Positions 33,350 to 44,940 of a stretch of DNA of 64,000 nt are shown piece after piece; within the stretch, counting starts at the first letter, position 1, and each line of letters begins with the position of its first letter. A program made the position numbers and the translations under genes. Origin of the DNA: Mesocentrotus franciscanus (Eukaryota > Echinodermata > Echinoidea > Camarodonta > Strongylocentrotidae). The notes below the pieces were generated by a model. That model saw only the letters and a list, made by a program, of their open reading frames with translations. It ran no database searches and had not been told where the DNA came from. The stretch is from the NCBI GenBank assembly GCA_037976565.1, contig CP137679.1:28517539-28581538 (forward strand), read 5' to 3'.

Positions 33350-33590
33350 CCACTTCTTCGGGAGCTGACGAGTTAAGTCCTCTCACGAACGTGCAGTCGC
33401 GTTGCCTCGGCTCAATTTCGGCGAGTATTGGGATATGATTAGATCAAAGAAAACGCCGACGCGTGCGTGACGAACGTAGTGCCGCATTCTATACGACGTT
33501 TTCCTTGGGCGATGTTTGGGCGGGACGCGCTTGCTATACTGATACAGCTTAAGCGCCGCTATTCGCTTCGGCGGTTTCTAAGCGCTAATT
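33350..33590. other. CpG-rich patch
   Basis: CG dinucleotides are dense in an AT-rich surround. Near its end are AAGCGCCGC and GGCGG / GCGCTAA words that can pair locally. It may be an unmethylated regulatory segment. No coding frame is supported. Confidence 0.35.
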
Positions 33591-34140
33591 AAAATTCAAG
33601 ATTCTTCGTGATCGGTATGGTTCCAGAAAATATGCAATTTTTTATAATCGACCAAATTCCTTTTTGGGGGAAAATATTTACTGAGTTCAGGAAAGCGTCA
33701 ACTGGCTCGATATTTTCACTTAAAAAAATTATTGATGGAAGAATAAAGCAAAATGATCAAGGGTCCTTCATTGATAGTAGCTAAATGTACACAAAAATGC
33801 ACACCTGCCAAAGGATAATTTGACACAAGTTGGCTGGGGTTCAGTCATTGAGGAGGATGACTTTGATTCAACACTATCGCAAAGATTTTTAAAAATTCCA
33901 ACCTAAGGCAATTTCAAAAGCCCTTTGTGTCACCTTATCTACCTTTTGAAATGTACGAACATTTTAAGTACTAGTAATTCGAATTAATTTCTAGAGGAAA
34001 CACAACAGAGCATTGAAATTACCAAGAAGTTGATTTCTTGAAAGTTTTGCGATCGTATTATAATCTAGTGACATACCCGGTAAATACTAGGCTTCATTAC
34101 CTTACATTATGATCATAATCATCTTGATTATTCAATATAC
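33591..34140. other. Unassigned sequence
   Basis: Nothing is recognised. Confidence 0.4.
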
Positions 34141-34145
34141 ACCAT

Positions 34146-34148
34146 CAC

Positions 34149-34182
<34 letters not shown>

Positions 34183-34225
34183 GTCTTTATCATCATCACC
34201 ATCATCATTATCATCACCATCGTCA
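34146..34225. repeat. (ATC)n microsatellite
   Basis: It is a trinucleotide run with a few interruptions. Confidence 0.95.
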
Positions 34226-34464
34226 TTTCTATTGTTATCACCGACAATAACAATCTACAACAGAACGGTAAGACAAGAAAACACACATTATGGTACTGGC
34301 TGGAAGCCTATTTTGACATTTATGTGATATTCTTGTAGTGCAGAACATCAAAGCAAATTGCTTGATGTAAAATTTTCCTGCTACTGTATCACACAATAAA
34401 AACACCTTTGCTGAGGAAAAATATTGGACTGTGTATGGAAGAAGGGCAATGCTTAAAGGCGAGG

Positions 34465-34730
34465 AAAGAGGAGAGAGAGCGAGAGAGAGAGAGAGAGAAA
34501 GGGAAGGGGAAGGACGAAATATAAAGACATGCAAACATTACAGACTCATATGTAGAAAGATAAAGAGAGAGAAAGATAGAGAAAGATAGAGAAAGATAGA
34601 GAAAAAGAGAGAAAGAGAGAGAGAACTCTAAAATAGAGAGATATAAATACATAGTACACTGTACAAAGTGAGAGGAAGGGCGGGACGGAGAGGGGAATGA
34701 AAGAGCGAGAGGGCGAGAGAAAGATAGGAG
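34465..34730. repeat. GA-rich block with GATAGAGAAA repeats
   Basis: (GA)n at about 34478-34498 and a tandem AGAAAGATAG decamer at about 34566-34600. Ser/Leu-rich minus-strand ORFs are artefacts. Confidence 0.9.
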
Positions 34731-36069
34731 AGATGTTTATAAATATAAGCTGTTCCAACGAACACTCGAACAAAATATATACCCTTGCAGGAAATTGTGT
34801 CGGAAACTCGACGTTTCCAATTCAATGCAAAATAGACGAACACAATGATCTTATTGTGCATGCATTTTCAAAACTCGTGTGATTGCTCGATGCATACAAG
34901 TACATACAACGGTACATGGCAAATAAAGTATTGTATTTTTGTAGCTTGTGAAGGGATCGTATTGTTTACCGTACATATATCATTTCTGAATGAGTTCGAT
35001 GATTGGCAGCTCGAAGCGGAAGTCATTGGAGGTTTTCTTTTAGAAGAAAATACGGCGACGTCGATAGCGAGAGCGAGCCGTAACCGAGTTTACGCACAGG
35101 AAGAGAAAAAGAGGGGAAAAAAAATTTCGTCGCGACTTTCCGATATTCAATTTTGTTAACAGCGGAAAAAAGTATAAGGCCTCGAGTGCGGCGCCAACGA
35201 CCGTGTTAGGGTTTTTGGTGCTACGACCTATTTAGTATTTTTTGAAGAATGTCATAGAGTTATTAGATGTTTAAGTTGTTACGTATAGACCTTTGAATAT
35301 ATTTTCCCGTAAAAAAACCACTAGCAAACAAACAATATCTAGGGCATCGCAAAAAATGTTGTTTCGGAAATGAATAAATATCCTGATTCGGCAACAAATT
35401 TAGACAGAGGGCAACAGAAAATGGCTGGAGATGATATAATACTGATTCTTCCACTTTCATATTGTAATGGCAAACGGAAGTCGTAGATACTGTAGAATGA
35501 CCCCAATAATATAGATAAAACAATGAATAGAAATTCAATACCTTAGCACAGGGATAATTCTTATGATGCAGTACGAGACGGTTTGCATTGAACCATTTAA
35601 ATTATCTCTCTCCCATTCGAAATTTGTCAAAATGGGTTTTCTGATTTTGAAATTTCATTTTAATGCCTTTGGTGTAATATCTGTATGATTATGCAACTCT
35701 CGAGATCCCTATGAAGAAGTAATCCTGATTTATAAATTTCATCATGTTTACCAGTGCAAACATCGTATTTGTATATTATTTTATTTTACGCGTCGTTCTC
35801 ATTCTCTTCCGACTCCTGGACTGGCTGTAAACAGTTTAAAGACCTTAAAACAAAAACAGCACTAATCAAAATAAATAAGTTATATATATACTGATGTGCA
35901 GAACTTGGAGTAAATTGACATATAGCTTGGTTAATTACATTAATAACCGATTAAAGGATGAGAGGCATGCACACAATTTGAAAGCACTCATGAAGAGTAG
36001 AAGGAGACAGAGGGTAATAGAGGAAGAAAGACAGGAGAGTTTGGGAGAGAAGGGAATGAGTCAGAAGAA
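34731..36069. other. Unassigned sequence
   Basis: A CpG-richer patch at 35050-35215 overlaps the end of a 104-codon plus-strand ORF (34845-35159) of no recognised family. Nothing else is assigned. Confidence 0.35.
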
Positions 36070-36079
36070 GGGTAAGGAT

Positions 36080-36215
36080 CTATTTATTTATTTAATTATT
36101 TTATTTATTTATGATATTTATACAGGGTGGCACATATCACCAATTTGGTGGTCTTCCATGAGGCCCTGTTTGGTAATAATAAAACAAATAACAGCATCAA
36201 AAACAAAATAGATAA
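36080..36215 (-). mobile_element. LINE 3' end (CR1/L2-like), minus strand
   Basis: The arms CAGGG/CCCTG (36123-36127 and 36164-36168) enclose a second stem CACCAA/TTGGTG (36138-36150). On minus, an AAATAAATAAATAG-type tail follows. The body is absent. Confidence 0.5.
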
Positions 36216-36317
36216 ATACACAAGCATAATTATAAACAGGTAAAATACAAATTAATTGGTATCCCCATGAAATAACCGATCATTCAAGAATCAAGAATCA
36301 AGTAGGGATGGTTGTTG

Positions 36318-36655
36318 GAAGAAAGAGAGAAATAGATACAGAACTTAATATGTAAACCGACGGATCCATGAATAATTAGGAGCGGGAAATTGTTTTTCAG
36401 TTTTTCTTATGTAACAATGAATAGCCATTGGTTAGGCCGACGCGAAATGATTATATGATTTCAGTATATCCGGGCTTGGAATATTCGTTACGCTTTAAAA
36501 CGAGAAAGAAAACAGAAATAAATATGTAGACTGACGGATCTATGACTAATTAGGAGCGAGAAATTGTTTTTCAGTTTATCTTATGTAACAATGAATAGCC
36601 ATTGGTAAGTCCTACGCGAAATGATTTTATGATTTCAGTATATCCGGGCTTTTTA
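36318..36655. repeat. Two-copy tandem duplication, period 174 bp
   Basis: GACGGATC...ATTAGGAGCG, ATTGTTTTTCAGTTT, GTAACAATGAATAGCCATTGG and TTTCAGTATATCCGGGCT occur in order in both copies, with high identity. Confidence 0.9.
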
Positions 36656-36779
36656 CGGAGAAATCCCTCCAAATTGGACGCTGGATAGAATCCGATTATT
36701 ACTAGATCTGCTAATTTCCTATTCCTGAGCATTCGTAAATCTCGTCTTCAATCATAAACGTCATTTTCGCTCTGCATTA

Positions 36780-37308
36780 TTCATACTTTTAAAAGCTAAT
36801 TTGTCGAAGGGAAAATTGAAAGGAGACAGTAAAAGAGAAATAAGGGAAGAAGTAGATTTGTCTAAATAAGAAAAACGTAGAACCGCAAGAAAAGAGATGG
36901 GATGAAGAAAAAGAAGAAACAGACAGAGAGTCAGACAATGAGAGGGATTGACAATATGAGATGAAGAGAGCGAGAGACAGGGGGGGGGGGTACCGTAGGA
37001 AAAGAAATCAAAATGATGTGATGAGATGGGATAACTACAAAATAAAAACAGACAGAGAGAGAGACAAGGGAGATGGATTGACAGTATGAGAAGGAGAGAC
37101 CGAGAGAAAGAAGGGGCGGTACTGTAAGAAACGAAATCAAAATGATGTAGTAAGAGATTGACATGGTGAGGTGGCGAGAGAGAGCGACAGGAAGTATCAA
37201 AGAGTAAGGGTAAAATAAGAAAGAGCGAGAGAAAGAGAAAGAGAGAGAGAGAGAGAGAGAGATGGAGAGAGGAGGGAGGGGGATGCGAAAACATATATGT
37301 GTGTGTAG

Positions 37309-37340
<32 letters not shown>

Positions 37341-37600
37341 TAAGGTGAAAAACCTGTTAAGAATGAATCTGAACCAATATGTATATGAAGACAGAGGAAG
37401 GGAGGGGAGAGGGTGGGGTGGAAAGAGATGTAAAGAGAGAAAGAGAAAGGAAGAGAAAGTAAGGATAAAATAAGAAAGAGAGAGAGAGAGAAAAAGGGGA
37501 AAGCGAAAATAGGGTATGCGTGCGCATGTGTGTGTGTGTGTGTGTGTGTGGGAAAGAGAGAGAGAGAGAGAGAGAGTTTTATAGGCAAAGAGCGAAATGA
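36780..37600. repeat. 800-bp homopurine block with GA and GT runs
   Basis: The plus strand is almost pure purine, apart from (GT)n islands at 37297-37320 and 37526-37550. Repeated modules (GAGAGACAGG... AAATCAAAATGATGTGATGAGATG) at 36965-37030 and 37100-37160 point to internal duplication. The 333-codon minus-strand ORF is the longest in the window, but it is Ser/Leu/His/Pro low complexity and I reject it as a gene. Confidence 0.92.
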
Positions 37601-38287
37601 TATATGAAGCAATTCTATTTGTAAGACTATAGGCTCAAAAAAGTGTGAAAGAAAGAATATATCGAATTGAGAGGACAGAACCCCCAAATAAAGAAAGACT
37701 GTCTCATAAAAACAGGTACCTTTGGCAACAAAGTAACGTTGGAAGAGACAAAGAAATGGCAAGGATTATTGCTTAGAGGGTATGCAATAGAGAAGCCAAT
37801 ACTTTTTAGAATTAAAGCAAAATCTAAACGAGAGTGGCAATTAAGTGTGAGACGTCTTGCTGGCTTATAAGACTATAGAATAAGATTATGGAAACTTTCT
37901 ATCCATGGAATAGAGTTTAAAACCTTGTATAATGTTTTTACTGAACAAGATATATAAAGTATAAGTAAACTTATACTAAATACAAGAAATACACGTTATC
38001 ATGTTAATGTTTACAAAAAAGAAAAAGAAGTCAGGAATCAGCCTTTAGGCTAACATACATGACAATGCCGTATATTTTAGACCCTTGGAAAAAGGACAGG
38101 TGGTGTAAAAACACGCCAAATCCCTGTTTAGATTAGACCATTAAGTACACTGATAATCAAGAAAACGTAACATCGTGTTTCGTATCGCTATTTTTGTTAA
38201 AGAGTACTGACTAGATATGATCCTAATCTATTTATTCTCTAAATAATATTATTTGTTATCTCTGTTATTCCTCTTTTTTTGTTTCAG
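37601..38287. other. Unassigned sequence
   Basis: A plus-strand ORF of 67 codons (37667-37870) has ordinary, lysine-rich composition and no recognised family. Confidence 0.35.
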
Positions 38288-38356
38288 TGCTCGATGTTCT
38301 TCTTGAGAGGCTAAATCTAAAGGTTCCCAGCTATTTGTCGGACTAATCTACGACAG
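38288..38356 (+). other. Possible short spliced exon
   Basis: A long pyrimidine tract ending TTTGTTTCAG sits directly upstream, and ACAG|GTATGT follows 69 bases later, a near-ideal acceptor and donor pair. One frame is open for 18 codons and then hits TAA, so if real this is a terminal coding exon or an exon of a non-coding transcript. No flanking exons could be identified. Confidence 0.3.
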
Positions 38357-38523
38357 GTATGTTCTAAATTCCTTGTTGCGTCTTTGATTTATCTGGCAGT
38401 GAGCATAAAATATTGACGAGAGTACGTAAGGTTACATGTTATGTGCACAACGATTGAAGACGCCAAATTGTATAAGTGGGACTGAACTGATAGTGTAAAC
38501 AGGGTTAGCGGCGAAAAGTATCG

Positions 38524-38588
38524 GAGCACATCTGATGAGCGAACGGCGGTAACGAGTCAAACGGGACCGCCTCCCGTTCCCCGTGCTC
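38524..38588. other. Compact GC-rich hairpin
   Basis: The outer arms GAGCAC/GTGCTC (38524-38529, 38583-38588) enclose GAAC/GTTC and GGCGGT/ACCGCC (38545-38550, 38566-38571) around a 15-base loop. This gives 16 Watson-Crick pairs in 65 bases. It matches no RNA family I know. Confidence 0.45.
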
Positions 38589-40580
38589 TTAACGTGCCCA
38601 TCCGCCACAGCCGATGGCTTAAGGTCTTAAAGGAGACGACCGGTGTAAATTACTTGAAGTGATGCCGAGAGGTTCGGGGTACTTTTTGGTCAAAGTCCAA
38701 ACCGATCCGCTGATTCTAGCTGTTTTTTTTTTAAATAATGTTTAATATTTATTTTCTGTATTGAATTTTGAATTTTGTAGCTCTCCAACTGTTTAATTAG
38801 CCTACCTCTTGAAAGTTTACTTTTGCTAGTTTTTTCAGGAAGAGAGACGGGTATAAGCTTTCGTGTCACCATGCGCACGCATTGGTAGCCTATCTGCGAG
38901 AGAGCAAGGCGAGCCGAGCAAGGCGAGCCGAGCATATCCTTCCAGATATTTTGCCATTAAAACGACACATAGTCTGTCTTATCACGTTCGTATCTATGCA
39001 TGGTGTTTAAAAAAAAAATGTTATACAGTGTACTTTAAGCGGTTTGTCGGCTGAATCGAGCTTAATTTGCAACAAGAAATACATTTAATTTGGTTGCTTC
39101 CATTTTACCTTTAAAATCACGTAAAAGTAAACGCGTGGGACTGCATAACACATGAGCTCACCATCCACATTTATCCAATGGATTCTAAGGCTGTAGTTAT
39201 GGCCTTCAAAACTGAAAAAAATGGATTGGAGAGATCATCCGTATTCATGGCGTGGTCCATACGGTGGTTGGGCAAATACTGGTATGTTACTCGATGCCTT
39301 GCAGACGACATGTTCATGTCAGGGTACAAAGTGAGCGAAAATTCTGCTTCCCGCCCATTTCCCCTAGTGCTTAGCATCAATCGATCAACGTAGGCCTAAC
39401 TATTCTTCATCATATTTCACTTGTCATTTCTCTTTTTTGGGGCTTCCAATAGTATGTATCCATGGCGTATCCACTGTCCAGGCAGAGGCAAATGCAGGTG
39501 GTTGGGTTGGGGAGGGGGGGTGGGGGCGCTGTGACACCCCCATTCGTGGTTTGATTTATTTTCGTATCTTGTCTAAAAATCACTAAAGTTAATCACCTGT
39601 TCTTTTCTTGTTGGAAGATGTCGTTCTAAATTGTCAACAAAGTTAGTCAAACTCTCAACCCCATTAAAAATGCAAAATGACCTAGAGACGCCTTTTAAAA
39701 GGAATTTAAAATGATAGCCCAGTGTGGAATCTATCGAGGTAGCACAGAGTCCAGTAGACCCACTATAATTTTTTTTAAATTTTTTTTTTATATATCTATA
39801 CTTTCTAATAAGAGTGGGGGTGTACGCCAGCTGAACTCCATACGCCAGTGCTATTCTGTATATTTTATGTTTCTAAACATTGTGGTTGCCCCAACATACT
39901 GTTCGGTAAATGTGTTGAAAGGCATATGTTATAAGAACAATCTAATATTTGTTTTTTTTTAATGATTATTCTGAAATGTTCATGTCTTCCGTTGATTGTT
40001 AGGGACTACATGATCTCACAATAAAAACAACAACACCAGTATTTTTACGACAATCGGAGGGCGAAAGTGTGATGCGACAGTACCATATGTCTTGAAGAAT
40101 ATCTTCGAACATAATTGCTATATTGTGTGATATAATATTAGCACTTTCGCTTGGATATGAGTGATAATGGTAATACTAAAATCAAAATGAAAGTTGAGAA
40201 TGATTGTTGCAGGATTCCACGATCTGCGTTTAAAACAAAGCGCCATTATGAAAAATCTCTTCTGTGAACAGATGAAACATGTTTTGGGAGCATTCAAAAC
40301 AAAATCTTCTTCATAGTAACACAAGTTAGTATAGATCAGATATTTCAGCACATCCAACCGCCTCAAGAACTACCTTACTGACTTTACAACATAATGATAT
40401 ATCTTTATTCAAACAGAATTTGCAAGCGATCGTGTAAAGCAACAGTGTCCACTGAATATTCTTGTATCTTATTTATACGCATAAATGGGTGCCACGAGTC
40501 AATTTTATCTCATAATTCGTGCAAATACAATCAATCTCGATTCTTTTCTTACCTACCATGTCGTGTCGTGGTAGGCATTG
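38589..40580. other. Unassigned sequence
   Basis: A GCAAGGCGAGCCGA word is duplicated at 38905-38931. A G-run segment (39505-39530) precedes a CCCCC word and could fold. Overlapping ORFs on both strands at 39171-39393 have no recognised family. Confidence 0.35.
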
Positions 40581-41600
40581 TTGTACGATGAATTGAGATC
40601 GTGTTGGTACTGCTTCCAAACAAATTACATCATGTTTGAATCTACAATTGCCTTGTTATGTCGGCCTGGTGACCGTTTAGTCATATACGTCGGGCTATCT
40701 TCCTGTTTCGTGCGAAGTTTCCATTTTTTCTCCATCTTCTTCCATGGCGTTCGGGGAATCGTTAAATCCGTTAGTAAATACATACATGTAATACAACAGG
40801 GATTTTTATATTAGTTTGTATTCACGGATTGTGATTTTGTAACCTAATCAAACATGAAGTGATGATGGTGCTACGAAACTTGCTCCGATGACAAATGTTT
40901 CGCCGTCAATTTTACACACTAATCGAATTCCTAACTTCAACCCTATTTTGTTATTTTTTAAAATTTATTTCATATCCAGGAGAATGCAATTTAACACAGC
41001 CATCAGTATAAACAATAAAAACAAAACAAAAAAGATAATGGGTACCAGCCAATGAATGTAGATTGCCTACAAAGATTGGGAATCTTGTCGAGAGGCTCTC
41101 TCCACTGGTTGGTGCCGAACATAAACATAAGCCATAAAAACATAGACACAACATTAGAATTCGATTGACGATCATCAAAAAATGATATAATAATATAGTA
41201 ATGATTTGTCATGAGTCAGATTATTACTACCGAGCAAATGAAAACATATTCCTAGACCTTTCACTGATACCTTACTCTAATCCCAAATCCTAAAGCTAAA
41301 CCTAACGTAAAATCCATTTGCTACCCTCTAACGTTATATTTTTGTACTACGGAATTGAGATCGTGTTGGTACTGCTTCCAAACAAATTACACCGTGTTTG
41401 GGCCTGCAATTGCCTAGTTATGTCGGCCTGGCGACCATTTAGTGATGTAACTTGTGCTATCTCTCCTGTTTCATGCGAAATTTTCTTCTTTATTGTCTTC
41501 CATTGCATTGGGGGAATCGGTAAATCCATCGATAAATACACGTAATACGAAAGGGATGTTATATTGGTTGGCATTCGTCAAATTCATGGATTATTATAAT
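40581..41600. repeat. Two diverged direct repeats flanking a LINE-like insert
   Basis: 40581-40840 and 41342-41600 share AATTGAGATCGTGTTGGTAC, TGCTTCCAAACAAATTACA, TATGTCGGCCTGG and the closing AATACA segment, at an offset of 761-762. The 500 bases between include a LINE-like 3' region. This is either a dispersed repeat present twice or a duplication later split by an insertion. Confidence 0.7.
40950..41160 (-). mobile_element. Possible LINE 3' end, minus strand
   Basis: On minus, GGTACCCATTATC follows a GC-richer segment and is followed by a T-rich stretch and GAAATAAATTT. This resembles other LINE 3' regions here, but there is no clear tandem tail. Confidence 0.3.
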
Positions 41601-42460
41601 AAAATGTATGTAATACATATTGTATCTGGTTAAAATACATAATGAACATGATGAAGTAATACAATTCACATAGCTTTTAACCTTCACCGTTTAAACCTGT
41701 ATTTCATAATCTTGTAACGTTAATCTTTATAACAAAATTACTATTCTTTGAATAATTATGACGAATAAGTATAGTTCCGGATGGTTTGACGAAAATCGAG
41801 TAATTTAGTCCCCGTTCTTCTTTTTATATCAACAATGTGTTTCAAGCTTCGTTGGTATACCAATCTGAGTAAAAATTCTTTGAATTATCGTATTTAATAT
41901 TGTAAGAGGTCTTCGGATGAGTAACCGGTATCGTGTCAAGGGAGCAACATGAAGCAAACTACGACCGGTAGGAAATGATTATACAAGTGTTTCTTTATGA
42001 ACCTTACTATAATTTGATTTTAAAAGGATATAAAAGTAAGGAAATTCCTAATACTTGAGCACCATTGAGTTGTTTGTTTAACATCATGCTTACATATGCC
42101 TCAATTTCTTTTATGGCAATTTTAAAGGTATACCATTTATAGAACTGTATCGACATGTGCGGAAATGTTTACAAAAAATAATGTCGGGATGATTCGAGAA
42201 GAACTTCTATTATCTCATGTCGAAAGCGCGGTTGGAACTTTAAACATTAAATTATATTTCTGAGTTATCTTGGTAGCTATGATACTGTGGACTAATGTTT
42301 TGTCATGACAGTTAAAACATGATAAAGAGAGTGCCTAGATATTTTTTTTGTGAGTGAAAACTAAAGAACTGAAATCCCAGTTTTAAAAATACAAAACCTG
42401 TTACCATCACCAAGAAAAAGATGACTTCCGTTGCCAGCATACCACCCTTCATAGTTTGGC
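41601..42460. other. Unassigned AT-rich sequence
   Basis: Nothing is recognised. Confidence 0.4.
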
Positions 42461-42462
42461 AA

Positions 42463-42488
42463 AGGTCATGACCCCGCATCATCACGTG
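42463..42488. promoter_or_regulatory. AGGTCATGACC palindrome next to CACGTG
   Basis: A palindromic nuclear-receptor-type element (42463-42473) lies ten bases from an E-box (42483-42488). Binding is inferred from the motifs only. Confidence 0.3.
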
Positions 42489-43024
42489 ACATGAATAGGA
42501 CACAATCCATATTTACTCTAATTTCTCTTAATCGCGGCTCTCTGATGTCTCCCTTTCTACTTTCCGGCCGTTTTAGATTCCCAACCCTAACTCTTCGCCA
42601 TTTCTGTCCATTAAGGGTCGAATTCTGCCCATCAAGGTCCGGTCTATTCTCTATTTAGCCTCGGCTTTCAGGCCTGATAGATTAAGTGCAGCCAGGATCT
42701 TAGCGTAATAGACAGGGTTCACTGCACCACGTTCTTTCCTTGTTGTGTTCAACTGGCAGCCGTTTCCTTTCCCATTTCAGCCCGTTAGAAAACATTTCCC
42801 CTTCGCTAATGCGCAAAAGTATCCTCCGTTTTTCGTCTTCTGGACAGTGCTACATAAACGCGAACGCCTCCATTCCTCAATCATCTCAAATTCATTTCCT
42901 CATTCAAAAGAAAGGCCCGTAACTAACAACGCAGCAGTCCCAAGCAGCTTTCCTTCAATTATCTCTATCTCTACTTAGTCCGGGCTTTTCCTAGCTTCCC
43001 CCTCTCCCTCTTTTATTTTCCTTT
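42489..43024. other. Unassigned, moderately GC-rich
   Basis: No gene is recognised. It may be part of the LTR-like block that follows. Confidence 0.35.
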
Positions 43025-43270
43025 TCTATAAAGTAAATCCTATATAGAGCGGATTATTACGGAATGGTTAGCAGTGATGGGGTTTTTTGCGAGAGTTTCT
43101 TATTACATTCCTTCGCCTGCGTCCATTTCGCCCGCAGACGACCGATGGCGGTTTAGCGCGCGCACCGAAATGTTATTTCTTCTTCCACACTGAATAAACT
43201 TTCTCTCTACTGGAAGTCTTGTTCTGTGTTTTGTTATCACGTTACGTTTGGCGCCAGCCTGCGAGCCATG
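43025..43270 (+). promoter_or_regulatory. LTR-like end: TATA, AATAAA and a primer-site-like sequence
   Basis: CTATAAAG (about 43026) is followed by a CpG-rich stretch, AATAAA (43194) and, after a T/G-rich segment, TTTGGCGCCAGCC (43248-43260). Many Ty3/Gypsy-type elements place TGGCGCC immediately after the left LTR as the tRNA primer site. No second LTR or gag frame was found, so this is only suggestive. Confidence 0.25.
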
Positions 43271-43907
43271 TCTTGGGTGCTGGCAAGGTGGAAATTATGG
43301 TAGATGCCTGGACGAGAAGTAAATGAGGACAGTTTCTTCTTGGGTGATGGTATTTTGGAGTGTTCAAAACTCGTTTGTGGTGGCATTTCTGAAACCCAAC
43401 GCCGCGACACACGTGTAGATATTACAGCTTATACCATCATTTTCATTCCGATGTGCAGAGTTATGTCCCAATCTTTGAATTTGACACAATTTCCCCAAGC
43501 CAGCCTGCTATTCCCCTATGCTGATGAGTGTTACATATTTTGAGGCTATATCTGACAATGTGTTTGCCGAAAGATCAATATGATATACATTTGAAATGTA
43601 AAAATTGTAATTAAAAAAAGGGAAATATGAATCATTGTCTTTCCCCATATCCTGACCTTGAAGTGGTATGGTAGTACTAAGGCCTATCTTCTTGGCCTTG
43701 ATGATTGGTGAAAAAGGATAAGAAAGAAAAAACAAACACTCAAATTCATCTCTGTTTTATTCATTTTTTTCTCTTTGACATCTTACAACTAATGTTGTAT
43801 CCTGATTTATTGATCCATTTTTGTATCAGTACTGTTGCATTATTCACCAAATATTTCCATAATTTGTTTACTTCTTCTCCTTATTCATTTTCATCATGAC
43901 AGACTGG
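43271..43907. other. Unassigned sequence
   Basis: Nothing is recognised. Confidence 0.4.
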
Positions 43908-44152
43908 CTTACACAAGTAGAATCAATTGTATATGTATCGTACATATGTATTTCATTATTTGTATTTATTTATATATATTTGTAAATAATGAAAATGTCC
44001 AGATTTGGGCATCTGGTCAAAAGGGGATCAAAATTTCCGGCTTTCATGACATGGTATTGCTATTGACTTACACAAGTGGAATCAATTGTTTATGAATCGT
44101 ACATATGTATTTCATTATTTGTACTGATGTACTTATGTTTGTAAATAATGAA
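43908..44152. repeat. Direct duplication, offset 159 bp
   Basis: ACACAAGTAGAATCAATTGT, CGTACATATGTATTTCATTA and TTTGTAAATAATGAA recur at 43908-43993 and 44067-44152. Confidence 0.88.
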
Positions 44153-44373
44153 TATTCATTTTTGTAAAAGATAGATATTACTTGATTTCTTTTTAATTAT
44201 ATGAATATTTGTTTACAATATAGTTATTATTTGTTTATTTTTGTTAGTAAAATAAAAATTTCCCTGCTTATATTTTTGTGTAGATTTCTTTCATTAAATT
44301 GTGGATGTGATTGTACTATATGATTATGACAGATGAACCAATTAATACGTGAGAATAATTATGTACAGTATAA

Positions 44374-44394
44374 AGAGAGAGAGAGAGAGAAGGA
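44374..44394. repeat. (GA)n microsatellite
   Basis: It is a short perfect dinucleotide run. Confidence 0.9.
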
Positions 44395-44664
44395 ATTAGA
44401 GAGAATTGGCGCTTGGAATGAGATGAAAATGGGCATTTAGTAATTAATTGGCAAAGGTTTCTTAAATAATCATGTTAGATGCAAGATATTGTCAGAGACA
44501 CATAGTTTTTCCGAAGTACACTAGTATAGGAAAACAGTAACAATTTACCAGTAAATGAGCATAAAATTGCTTCACTTAATCTGGATTTATCAAAATTCCT
44601 AGACCCATTTACCAAAGCTTTCAAAAAATCTGATTTCCTTTGAAATAATTTATTGTTTGCTTCG

Positions 44665-44940
44665 GATCCCATATTCTTCTTCTTCTTCCTCTTCTCTTTC
44701 TTCTTCTTATTTTTCCATCTTCCTCCTCACCCTTCTTACTTGTATTTTACCTTTAATTTCTTCTTTTTTAAAATTTCTTTTCTTCTCCTTATCTTCTACC
44801 TCTCTTCTTTCACATTCATTTTCTTCTTAAATCCTTTTTTCATCTTCTTCTTCTTTATCTGCTTCTGCTTCTTCTTTCTTCTTTTTCTCTTTCTTCTTCT
44901 TTTCTTTCTTCTTCGTTCCATTTTCATCATTTTCCCCCGC
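44665..44940. repeat. TTC/TTCTTT-rich pyrimidine block
   Basis: Near-pure pyrimidines on plus with many TTCTTC words. The Phe-rich 110-codon ORF is an artefact. Confidence 0.88.

Noticed and set aside
36761..37762. The longest ORF in the window (333 codons, minus)
   Set aside because: It translates a homopurine/GT microsatellite block. The composition is almost only Ser, Leu, Phe, His and Pro, with no domain.
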